A stretch of DNA of 49,394 nucleotides from Bacteroidaceae bacterium (GTDB lineage Bacteria; Bacteroidota; Bacteroidia; Bacteroidales; Bacteroidaceae), in contig BLLV01000173.1 of assembly GCA_011959205.1 (NCBI GenBank), forward strand, positions 1 to 49,394, written 5' to 3'. The translations under genes were made by a program, and so were the position numbers. The notes under the pieces were generated by a model. It saw nothing but the letters and a program-made list of their open reading frames with translations. It was not told where the DNA came from and ran no database searches. Positions 17,852 to 24,997 of this stretch are shown here, piece by piece (the first letter of the stretch is position 1; the number at the start of each line of letters is the position of its first letter).

Positions 17852-18394
17852 TTACTGAGGTCTAATAATCTCCATTCCGATCCGGATGGCTTCCTCGTTC
17901 ATCGGTATCAGATGATGGTGACGTTCGGGCAATGTCTTGCGTAAAGCTTTTATTACACTTTCAATGGATACTACGGAACGTAGTTTCAGCAAGCCTCCTA
18001 AAACAATCATATTGAAGGTCTTTGCCATTCCTTTCTCATTAGCGGCATCCATGGCATCAATGCGGTAAATCTGTATATCTTTCCGTGTCGGAGGTTCGAT
18101 GATTCCGTATCCGTCATAAATGAGGATACCACCTGGTTTGATTTTGTTTTCAAACTTTTCCAATGAGGGTTGGTTCAGTATGATGGCTGTATCATATTGG
18201 CTGAGAATGGGTGAAGAGATGCGTTCATCACTGACAATCACCGTTACGTTGGCGGTTCCTCCCCGTTGTTCGGGACCGTATGCCGGCATCCAAGTTACTT
18301 CCTTGTTTTCCATCAGTCCGGAATAGGCAAGTATCTTACCCATGGATAACACACCCTGACCGCCGAATCCTGCTATAATGATTTCTTGTTTCAT
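17852..18394 (-). CDS. 2-oxoacid:ferredoxin oxidoreductase, gamma subunit
   Basis: This 180-aa protein has the gamma-domain signature GFGGQGVLSMGKILAYSG near the N-terminus and PEQRGGTANVTV, followed by a Rossmann-like domain. It completes the TPP-dependent enzyme that decarboxylates a 2-oxoacid oxidatively to acyl-CoA and reduces ferredoxin. The operon order is TPR protein, ferredoxin, alpha, small membrane protein, beta, gamma. Sequence alone does not separate 2-oxoglutarate (Kor) from branched-chain (Vor) specificity. It starts 13 nt after the beta gene. Confidence 0.92.
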   Translation of the reverse strand: MKQEIIIAGFGGQGVLSMGKILAYSGLMENKEVTWMPAYGPEQRGGTANVTVIVSDERISSPILSQYDTAIILNQPSLEKFENKIKPGGILIYDGYGIIEPPTRKDIQIYRIDAMDAANEKGMAKTFNMIVLGGLLKLRSVVSIESVIKALRKTLPERHHHLIPMNEEAIRIGMEIIRPQ

Positions 18395-18407
18395 GGTTTC
18401 TGTCTTT

Positions 18408-19172
18408 TTATTCTTTATCTTTCAAATCACCCAGCGGATAGAAGGGGAACATGTGTTCCACCATCCAGTCATTGGATGCCTGCGGAGTCATTTTCCAACC
18501 TGAATTACAAGTCGATACAATCTCTACCAGATTGGATCCTTTGCCGTTCATTGAGTTCTCGAATGCTTTGCGGATAGCCTTTTTTGCCTTGCGGATGGCA
18601 GGAACCGTATGTACGCTCTGGCGGGTAACGTAGGCGGTGCCTTCCAAAGTGGCGGCAATTTCTGTCATTTTCAGCGGATAGCCATGAATGGCTACATCAC
18701 GGCCATAGGGACAGGTGGCTGTTTTCATGCCAACCAGAGTGGTAGGAGCCATTTGTCCACCGGTCATTCCATAAATGGCGTTGTTGATAAAGATGATCGT
18801 AATATTCTCTCCGCGGTTCAAGGCATGGATGGTTTCGGCAGTACCGATACAGGCCAGGTCACCATCTCCTTGGTAGGTAAATACCAGACGTCCGGGCCAT
18901 AAACGCTTGATGGCCGTAGCTACGGCTGGTGCGCGTCCATGAGCGGCTTCTTGCCAGTCGATGTCCAGATAATTGTATGCAAATACGGCACATCCCACTG
19001 GCGACACACCAACGGTTTTGTCTTCCATGCCCATTTCTTCGATGACTTCGGCTATTAACTTGTGAACCACACCGTGGCTGCATCCGGGGCAATAATGCAT
19101 CGGATTGTCATTCATCAGTGTCGGTTTCTTATAAACCAGGTTTTCGGGTTTTATGATTTCTTCTTTTGTCAT
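18408..19172 (-). CDS. 2-oxoacid:ferredoxin oxidoreductase, beta subunit (TPP-binding)
   Basis: This 254-aa subunit has HYCPGCSHG (27-35) and the TPP/Mg motif GDGDLACIGTAETIHAL followed by INNAIYGMTGGQ, the usual GDG...NN pattern. These residues hold thiamine diphosphate at the interface with the alpha subunit. It is only slightly shorter than KorB proteins in general and lacks a fused ferredoxin domain; the 4Fe-4S clusters come from the separate 76-aa subunit. Between this gene and alpha lies a 55-aa membrane protein gene. Confidence 0.94.
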   Translation of the reverse strand: MTKEEIIKPENLVYKKPTLMNDNPMHYCPGCSHGVVHKLIAEVIEEMGMEDKTVGVSPVGCAVFAYNYLDIDWQEAAHGRAPAVATAIKRLWPGRLVFTYQGDGDLACIGTAETIHALNRGENITIIFINNAIYGMTGGQMAPTTLVGMKTATCPYGRDVAIHGYPLKMTEIAATLEGTAYVTRQSVHTVPAIRKAKKAIRKAFENSMNGKGSNLVEIVSTCNSGWKMTPQASNDWMVEHMFPFYPLGDLKDKE

Positions 19173-19190
19173 AGTTTCTCCTCCTATTAC

Positions 19191-19358
19191 TTATAACATG
19201 AACCGCATAAAGAATTCCATCAGCTTGAGAAAAATAGCTGCTGCACAGACATAGATGAATACTTTGAAATCACTTGCCACGAAGTAAGTGATGACAGCCG
19301 CTAATGCCAGTGCCATGAAAAGTATGTTCAATATATTTCTGATCAAATCGATATTCAT
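19191..19358 (-). CDS. Small membrane protein inside the oxidoreductase operon
   Basis: A 55-aa reading frame from ATG (19358-19356) to TAA fills the gap between the alpha and beta genes, 6 nt after alpha and 18 nt before beta. It begins MNIDLIRNILNILFMALALA and continues with AAVITYFV, SDFKVFIYVCAAAIFLKLMEFF and a final MRFML. Two hydrophobic segments (about 5-27 and 31-48) are separated by a short SDFK turn, so a hairpin membrane topology is likely. Its tight fit in the operon and strong membrane character support a real gene. No family is recognised. It might tether the soluble complex to the membrane or to a membrane electron acceptor; this is inference. Confidence 0.75.
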   Translation of the reverse strand: MNIDLIRNILNILFMALALAAVITYFVASDFKVFIYVCAAAIFLKLMEFFMRFML

Positions 19359-19364
19359 ACGGTC

Positions 19365-20447
19365 TTATTTTATTAGTTTCTCTTTCAGTGCAGTGATTAC
19401 TTCATCCGGATCGGGGACAATGCCACCCAGACGTCCGAAGTGTTCCACAGGCACTTTGCATGCTACCGCCAGGCGGACATCTTCTACCATTTGTCCGGCG
19501 TTCAATTCTACAGTGAGGATACCTTTTACTTGTGCGGCACGTGCTGCGATGGCTTTCGATGGGAACGGCCATAGGGTAATAGGACGGAGTAAACCAACCT
19601 TGATGCCTTCCGCGCGAGCCATCTCCATTGCTTTCTGGGCAATGCGGGCACAGGAACCGAAGGCTACGATCAAGTATTCGGCGTCTTCGCAGTGAAGTTC
19701 TTCGAAACGTACTTCGTTCTCTTCTATTTCTGCATATTTCTTTTGGAGATGGATATTGCGTTTTTCCATTTCGGCAGGGTCAAGTTCCAATGAAGTAATG
19801 ATATTGGGCTTGCGATGTTGGGTTCTGCCGGTAGTCGCCCACGGGCAACGGGCGATGACTTCTTCGTCTGTCAGGCGTGTGCGCTGTTCGGGCAGTACCA
19901 CCTTTTCCATCATCTGTCCGATCACACCGTCTGCCAGAATAATGGCGGGGTTGCGGTATTTGAAAGCCAGATCAAAAGCTACTCCTACAAAGTCTGCCAT
20001 TTCCTGCACCGATGCGGGTGCCAAGGCTATGAGGCGATAGTCTCCGTGACCGCCGCCTTTCACTGTTTGAAAATAGTCGGCCTGACTGGGTTGGATGGTT
20101 CCTAATCCGGGACCTCCGCGCATGACATTGACTATCAGACAGGGGAGTTCGGCACCGGCAATGTACGAGATGCCTTCCTGCTTTAAACTGACGCCGGGAC
20201 TGGAGGATGAGGTCATTACCATTTTACCGCTCGCTGCACCGCCATATACCATGTTGATTGCTGCGACTTCACTTTCTGCCTGCAACACTACCATACCGGT
20301 AGTTTCCCAGGGTTTCTCTTCGGCCAGCGTTTCCAATATTTCCGATTGGGGAGTGATGGGATAGCCAAAGTAACCGTCAACTCCGATACGGATGGCGGCG
20401 TGGGCTATGGCTTCATTTCCCTTCATTAAAACGACTTCTTCTGCCAT
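19365..20447 (-). CDS. 2-oxoacid:ferredoxin oxidoreductase, alpha subunit (VorB/KorA-like)
   Basis: This 360-aa subunit has the pyrimidine-binding domain signature GNEAIAHAAIRIGVDGYFGY followed by PITPQSEILETL. It also has the alpha-domain stretches MTSSSSPGVSLKQEGISYI and GGHGDYR, and the domain II region LLRPITLWPFPSKA. There is no fused gamma domain, so this is the four-subunit type (alpha, beta, gamma, ferredoxin). Automatic annotations usually call such a Bacteroides protein 3-methyl-2-oxobutanoate dehydrogenase subunit VorB. Substrate choice is not decidable here. It starts 11 nt after the ferredoxin gene stop. Confidence 0.93.
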   Translation of the reverse strand: MAEEVVLMKGNEAIAHAAIRIGVDGYFGYPITPQSEILETLAEEKPWETTGMVVLQAESEVAAINMVYGGAASGKMVMTSSSSPGVSLKQEGISYIAGAELPCLIVNVMRGGPGLGTIQPSQADYFQTVKGGGHGDYRLIALAPASVQEMADFVGVAFDLAFKYRNPAIILADGVIGQMMEKVVLPEQRTRLTDEEVIARCPWATTGRTQHRKPNIITSLELDPAEMEKRNIHLQKKYAEIEENEVRFEELHCEDAEYLIVAFGSCARIAQKAMEMARAEGIKVGLLRPITLWPFPSKAIAARAAQVKGILTVELNAGQMVEDVRLAVACKVPVEHFGRLGGIVPDPDEVITALKEKLIK

Positions 20448-20458
20448 ATTTGTTACAT

Positions 20459-20689
20459 TTATTGTTGTTTTACTTTATACACAGCGATGCATCCGTCCGG
20501 ACAGACTGTGGCACACGATGCGCAACCATTGCAGGTATCTTCCAGTACCTGATGGGCGAATGTGTATCCTTTTTTATTCACTTGTTTGGCATTGAGCTCG
20601 ATTACATGCAGCGGACATGCCACTACACATAGATTGCAACCTTTGCAACGCTCCGTGTCTACTACAATAGCACCTTTAATCTTTGCCAT
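20459..20689 (-). CDS. 2[4Fe-4S] ferredoxin subunit of the oxidoreductase
   Basis: This 76-aa protein has two cluster motifs, CKGCNLCVVACP (from Cys15) and CNGCASCATVCP (around residue 52). That is the CxxCxxCxxxCP pattern of the delta subunit in KorD/VorD-type enzymes. It passes electrons from the TPP site to soluble ferredoxin or another acceptor. It lies 11 nt after the TPR gene and 11 nt before alpha. Confidence 0.93.
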   Translation of the reverse strand: MAKIKGAIVVDTERCKGCNLCVVACPLHVIELNAKQVNKKGYTFAHQVLEDTCNGCASCATVCPDGCIAVYKVKQQ

Positions 20690-20700
20690 GGGGTTAGTTG

Positions 20701-20979
20701 TTATTGATTATACATGTCTTTGTTATAGAAATTCAGAATATTCATAAGCATGTCACGGGCGGAAACAGCGGGACTTTCCGGATTACGCTCGATGGCTTCC
20801 AGGTAATTGTTTAAAGCTTGTTGCCAGTTTCCCATTTTGCGGTAAGCGTTACCTAGCAAATAATAAAGTTCATCATTGACGTGCGCATCGCATTGGATGA
20901 GTTCGGTTAGTTCTTGGATGGCTCTTTTCGTATCACCCTGCTCGATAAGTATCTTTATGTCTTGCAATTGTTCCGTCAT
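20701..20979 (-). CDS. Small TPR protein heading the oxidoreductase operon
   Basis: This 92-aa cytoplasmic protein has tetratricopeptide-like helices: DTKRAIQELTELIQCDAHVN, ELYYLLGNAYRKMGNWQQAL and NNYLEAIERNPESPAVSARD. It is the first gene of the operon, 11 nt before the ferredoxin subunit. A role as assembly or docking factor of the complex is suggested only by position. Confidence 0.85.
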   Translation of the reverse strand: MTEQLQDIKILIEQGDTKRAIQELTELIQCDAHVNDELYYLLGNAYRKMGNWQQALNNYLEAIERNPESPAVSARDMLMNILNFYNKDMYNQ

Positions 20980-21006
20980 AAGGCATGCTTGTTTCCTAGT
21001 TGATTA

Positions 21007-21014
21007 CAAAGATA
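21007..21014 (-). promoter_or_regulatory. -7 element of the oxidoreductase operon
   Basis: TATCTTTG on the minus strand lies 28 nt before the TPR gene start, giving a leader of about 23 nt. No TTTG is found at -33. Confidence 0.55.
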
Positions 21015-21139
21015 CTCTTTAATTTATTATAAAAGGGAAGATTGGAGCGGAAAAAATGATTTTCATGCTAAAAACATAAAAAATAGTGGAAAACAGTAAC
21101 TAATAAATATGGATATAAAAGTAAGTTAACTTTGTGGGT

Positions 21140-21203
21140 AAAGTAATATAGCTTCAAGTAGCAAGTAAGTTATGTTACTTGGTACTTGAAGCTATGTTAC
21201 TTT
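21140..21203. repeat. Long intergenic inverted repeat (29-bp arms)
   Basis: The arms are 21140-21168 and 21175-21203. They pair over 29 positions with one G:U and one mismatch around a 6-nt loop (GTTATG). It sits alone in the 293-nt gap between the DUF4468 gene and the oxidoreductase operon promoter. No T-run follows on either strand, so it is not a standard terminator. A separate palindrome AAGTTAACTT lies at 21123-21132. The rest of 20980-21272 shows only the operon promoter. Confidence 0.85.
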
Positions 21204-21272
21204 CAGCCTAATGTCGAACAAAATTTAATTCGGCTAACAGGGTGCTTATAGGGTTTTAGATGCAGAAGAAAG

Positions 21273-22313
21273 TTATTTCATAACCTCACCTACATACATA
21301 TTATAGGTTTTGCTTCCGTCATTGGCCGGGTTCATGTTTTTGGCTTCCTCACCGTTTAGAGATTGCTGTGTCAGTTTCTTGCAGTTTACCACCACAAAAG
21401 GTTTGTCTTCTCCTAGGTGGTAGAATGATATTTTGTAGCTCTTGCTTTCTGCCATCAACATATTGCTCATTGTTTTCTGCGTATCGAGCAAACAGAAGGT
21501 CACTTCTTTGCCAAACAACTTTCCGAAACCTCCCCAACATTCTTTGCCTATCTCGAATTGTTCATCGTTTCCAGCAGTGATGGTGATGCGTGAAGCTGCT
21601 TTAATTTGTTCTTCTATACTTTGTGCCGGAGCGTCGGTCGCATTATCGGCAATCTTAACTTCAGTAATATTTTCGGAAGCATTGACTTGTTGTGTAGGGG
21701 AAGTAACCGGAGTAGTGGTAACAGCAGCTACTTGCGAGCTGTTCAGCACCTTGTTGCCCAGTGTGTTTTGGATAGATTTAAACAAGTCGTCTTTCAAGTT
21801 GATGGTTTCTCTTCTGAACTTGCCACAGATAGGAGCTAATTTGTTTTTTGATTTGTTTAAAGCCATGTCGTCCACAATCCATTCCTCAGCACTGTATTTT
21901 TCACCACCGTCACGGGCTTCGTCATACCAATAACGGATACGGGTCATTTCGATATCACATTTCCCGTTTCCGCAGGTGATGAACAACTGATAATAAATTC
22001 GGGTCCTGTCCAGTGACAATGCTGAAGAGGAGAATACCAGATATTCTTCACCGCCTGCTGCAATGCTTCCTTTATTTTCATTGGTGTAAAGAACACGTGC
22101 ATTGAATTTGCCTTCAGGCTTAAAACGTTCTGTAGCCCATTTCAGCATGGTGTCATAAAGCTGGTCTTTCGTTAAAGACGGTGCCTGTATTTCTGTTTTG
22201 AAAGAAACTTTACCGTCATCCAAGGTTATCGCTCCCGCCAGATATTTGGGATCTGTCTGTGCCATAGCGATGAATGGCAGACATAAAAGCATTAAAAAAA
22301 GAATTTTCTTCAT
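21273..22313 (-). CDS. DUF4468-domain exported protein
   Basis: This 346-aa protein has a signal peptide (MKKILFLMLLCLPFIAMAQ). An N-terminal DUF4468 domain of about 150 residues contains SLTKDQLYDTMLKWATERF and YQLFITCGNGKCDIEMTRIR. A threonine/valine-rich linker (about 195-235) precedes a second, smaller domain that ends in YNMYVGEVMK. DUF4468 is a Bacteroidetes family of unknown function. The gene has its own -7 box and stands alone. Two cysteines (CGNGKC) are close together and could form a disulfide. Confidence 0.82.
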   Translation of the reverse strand: MKKILFLMLLCLPFIAMAQTDPKYLAGAITLDDGKVSFKTEIQAPSLTKDQLYDTMLKWATERFKPEGKFNARVLYTNENKGSIAAGGEEYLVFSSSALSLDRTRIYYQLFITCGNGKCDIEMTRIRYWYDEARDGGEKYSAEEWIVDDMALNKSKNKLAPICGKFRRETINLKDDLFKSIQNTLGNKVLNSSQVAAVTTTPVTSPTQQVNASENITEVKIADNATDAPAQSIEEQIKAASRITITAGNDEQFEIGKECWGGFGKLFGKEVTFCLLDTQKTMSNMLMAESKSYKISFYHLGEDKPFVVVNCKKLTQQSLNGEEAKNMNPANDGSKTYNMYVGEVMK

Positions 22314-22346
22314 AGTAATTTATCTTATTTTATATTTTAATCTAAG

Positions 22347-22354
22347 CAAAGATA
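22347..22354 (-). promoter_or_regulatory. -7 element of the DUF4468 gene
   Basis: TATCTTTG on the minus strand lies 34 nt before the start codon. It directly follows the terminator of rpiB. No clear -33 box is seen. Confidence 0.55.
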
Positions 22355-22361
22355 GGAATAA

Positions 22362-22393
22362 AAAAAAAGAGAAGCTATAAAGCCTCTCTTTTT
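22362..22393. terminator. Intrinsic terminator after rpiB
   Basis: On the minus strand AAAAAGAGAGGC pairs with GCTTCTCTTTTT over a 6-nt TTTATA loop, with one mismatch, and a run of nine T follows. It is also T-rich in the other direction. It lies 27 nt after the rpiB stop. Confidence 0.85.
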
Positions 22394-22419
22394 TTACTTT
22401 TATTATTATTGCATGAATT

Positions 22420-22854
22420 TTACTTTACAGGTATTTTTTCAATGCGCTTTTGGTGACGTCCGCCTTCAAAGTCGTTGTTAAAGAATTCATCCAATATTTT
22501 TTCAGCCGTTTTGTGGTCAATGAATCGTCCCGGCATTACCAAAATATTGGCGTCATTGTGTTGGCGTGACAAATGGGCTATCTCAGGAATCCAGCATAGT
22601 GCCGCACGGATGCCTTGATGTTTGTTCAATGTCATGCTGATACCTTCACCGCTTCCGCAAATTGCCACTCCGGATTCGCATTCTCCGGCTTCGACAGCCA
22701 GTGCAAGGGGATGGGCGTAATCTGCATAGTCACAGCTTTCTGTATTGTATGTGCCGAAATCTTTGTATGGATAGCCTTTTTCAGTCAGCCATGTTTTTAC
22801 AAACTCTTTCAGCTCAAATCCTGCATGATCGGATGCCAGTCCTATTTTTTTCAT
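22420..22854 (-). CDS. rpiB: Ribose-5-phosphate isomerase B
   Basis: This 144-aa RpiB/LacA/LacB-family enzyme interconverts ribose 5-phosphate and ribulose 5-phosphate. The N-terminus GLASDHAGFELKE is diagnostic. The catalytic-cysteine loop is CGSGEGISMTLNKH and the second substrate loop is RQHNDANIL. The start codon overlaps the transketolase stop in an ATGA, so the two are translationally coupled. Together they form the non-oxidative pentose phosphate branch next to the arabinose genes. Confidence 0.96.
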   Translation of the reverse strand: MKKIGLASDHAGFELKEFVKTWLTEKGYPYKDFGTYNTESCDYADYAHPLALAVEAGECESGVAICGSGEGISMTLNKHQGIRAALCWIPEIAHLSRQHNDANILVMPGRFIDHKTAEKILDEFFNNDFEGGRHQKRIEKIPVK

Positions 22855-24863
22855 GCCAGCATTTCTTTTACTTGGTTATACACATTCTGTGCGGTGAAGC
22901 CCAGTTTCTCATCCAATACTTTGTAAGGAGCGGAGAATCCGAATGATTCCAGACCGAATACTTTACCGTTGGCGCCTACCAGGCCTTCAAGGTTTACAGG
23001 CAGACCGGCGGTCAGGCCGAATACTTTGGCACCTGTGGGAATAATGGTGTTCTGGTACTCCTTGCTTTGACTGCGGAACAGCCCTTCGGAAGGGGCGGAT
23101 ACGATGCGTATTTTTATGCCATCCTTACGCAACAGTTCTGCACCAGCTTCCAATGTGGAAACTTCGGAGCCTGAAGCAACCAGAATTACATCCGGATTTT
23201 CGTCAGATCCTGCAACAATATAAGCCCCTTTTGCTGCCTGTGAGTAGTCATTTCCTGCGGGCAGGTTTGTGATATTCTGGCGGGAGAGGATTAGTGCAGT
23301 AGGAGTATTGATATTTTCCATAGCCAATTTCCATGCTATCGTCGTTTCTTCCACATCTGCCGGACGAAGTACCAGCATAGAGTTGTGTCCTTTGTGGTTC
23401 TTCAGTTTTTCCATCAGGCGGATTTGTGCTTCTTGTTCTACCGGTTCGTGAGTAGGACCGTCTTCTCCTACACGGAATGCGTCATGTGTCCAGATGAACT
23501 TGACAGGTAGTTCCATTAAGGCAGCCATACGTATGGCAGGTTTCATATAGTCGGAGAATACAAAGAAAGTAGCGCATGCGGCAATCACACCTCCGTGGAG
23601 TGCCATGCCTAAGCAGCAGCAAGCCATCGTTAATTCGGAAACACCTGCTTGCAGGAATGCGCCGGTGAAATCGTCTTTAGTGAATGCATGTGTTTTCTTC
23701 AAGAAACCGTCGGTCTTGTCTGAGTTTGACAGGTCGGCAGAAGAAACAATCATGTTTTCTACTTCAGTAGCCAATACGCTGAGAACTTTGGCAGAAGCGC
23801 TACGTGTAGCCTCTCCGGCTTTTTGTTCGATAGCGTTCCAGTTTATTTTCGGAGCCTTGCTCGAGAACCACAGTTCTAGTTTGGCTGCCAGTTCAGGATT
23901 GGCTTTAGCCCATTCAGCTTTAGCAGCATATTTTTCAACCATAATCTTTTTCAACTCTTCCGCACGTTTGGCATACAGTTCCTGTACTTCCGGGAAAATT
24001 TGAAAAGGATTGTCAAGATCGCCATCCAGATTCTTGATAGTGTTGATGTATGCATCGCCACCCAGAGGGGCACCGTGGGTAGCACAGCTGTTTTCGTAGC
24101 TGGAGTTGTCCGCTTTGCGTGCGCCTTTACCCATAACGGTCTTGCCGATAATTAATGTGGGCTGACCGGTTACGGTTTTCGCTTCTGTCAGAGCCATGCG
24201 GATCGCATCGGGATCATTACCATCGATAGTGATTACTTTCCAGTGCCATGCTTCGTATTTTTTGGCAACATCTTCATTGGTAACAGCATCGGTAGCTGTA
24301 GACAACTGGATGTCGTTTGAATCATAGAACATAATTAGATTGTCCAGTCCCAAATAACCTGCCAGACGGCCTGCACCCTGAGAGATTTCTTCCTGAATAC
24401 CACCATCGGATATGTATGCATAGATCGTTTGGTCCATGATATTGCCTAGACGAGCTTTTAGGAATTTGGCAGCGATAGCGGCACCTACTGCAAAGGTGTG
24501 CCCTTGTCCTAACGGACCGGACGTATTTTCAATACCGCGCATAATGTCCACTTCAGGGTGTCCCGGAGTCGGGCTTCCCCATTGACGGAACTGTGCCAGT
24601 TCTTCCATGGTGAACTTGCCGGTCAGTGCCAAAGTGGAATACAGCATCGGTGACATGTGTCCCGGATCAAGGAAGAAACGGTCACGCCCTTCCCAACGCG
24701 GATTTTCAGGATCGTAAACTAAAAACTCAGAGAAAAGTACGTTCACAAAATCTGCGCCACCCATAGCACCGCCCGGGTGTCCTGATTTAGCTTTCTCTAC
24801 CATCGAAGCAGCTAGAATACGGATGTTGTCCGCTGCACGGTTCATAAGTTTCTTTTCGTTCAT
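22851..24863 (-). CDS. tkt: Transketolase
   Basis: This 670-aa enzyme has the transketolase order of domains. The N-terminal TPP domain contains SGHPGGAMGGADF, HMSPMLYSTLAL and the TPP loop ISDGGIQEE. The pyrimidine domain contains the family motif GVGEDGPTHEP-like RVGEDGPTHEPVEQ with the preceding catalytic FIWTHDAF. A C-terminal domain follows. It transfers two-carbon units between pentose phosphates and feeds xylulose 5-phosphate, the end product of arabinose breakdown, into glycolysis. It has its own promoter 70-100 nt upstream but lies in line with araB, so read-through is possible. Confidence 0.97.
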   Translation of the reverse strand: MNEKKLMNRAADNIRILAASMVEKAKSGHPGGAMGGADFVNVLFSEFLVYDPENPRWEGRDRFFLDPGHMSPMLYSTLALTGKFTMEELAQFRQWGSPTPGHPEVDIMRGIENTSGPLGQGHTFAVGAAIAAKFLKARLGNIMDQTIYAYISDGGIQEEISQGAGRLAGYLGLDNLIMFYDSNDIQLSTATDAVTNEDVAKKYEAWHWKVITIDGNDPDAIRMALTEAKTVTGQPTLIIGKTVMGKGARKADNSSYENSCATHGAPLGGDAYINTIKNLDGDLDNPFQIFPEVQELYAKRAEELKKIMVEKYAAKAEWAKANPELAAKLELWFSSKAPKINWNAIEQKAGEATRSASAKVLSVLATEVENMIVSSADLSNSDKTDGFLKKTHAFTKDDFTGAFLQAGVSELTMACCCLGMALHGGVIAACATFFVFSDYMKPAIRMAALMELPVKFIWTHDAFRVGEDGPTHEPVEQEAQIRLMEKLKNHKGHNSMLVLRPADVEETTIAWKLAMENINTPTALILSRQNITNLPAGNDYSQAAKGAYIVAGSDENPDVILVASGSEVSTLEAGAELLRKDGIKIRIVSAPSEGLFRSQSKEYQNTIIPTGAKVFGLTAGLPVNLEGLVGANGKVFGLESFGFSAPYKVLDEKLGFTAQNVYNQVKEMLA

Positions 24864-24933
24864 ATTAAAATAATATTATAATTTGAATGCTATTAGTGAG
24901 TCGGTTTATCCTTGCTATTTTATTTAATATCTG

Positions 24934-24974
24934 CAAAGATAACTCTTTATATGTAAACCACAACATGTAAAGAG
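24934..24974 (-). promoter_or_regulatory. tkt promoter with inverted repeat over the -33 region
   Basis: The -7 box TATCTTTG is at 24941-24934 on the minus strand. Two 12-nt arms, 24943-24954 and 24963-24974, pair with one G:U around an 8-nt spacer (arm ACATGTAAAGAG), and this repeat covers the spacer and the -33 region. It could be an operator, or part of a weak terminator after araB, since an A-rich stretch precedes it. Confidence 0.6.
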
Positions 24975-24997
24975 GCTCTTTTTTAAGCCCGTTTGAC

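Noticed and set aside
21225..21262. Possible third, inverted copy of the 24-nt repeat (TATAGGGTTTTAGA)
   Set aside because: Only a short core resembles the repeat and the flanking positions do not align well enough.
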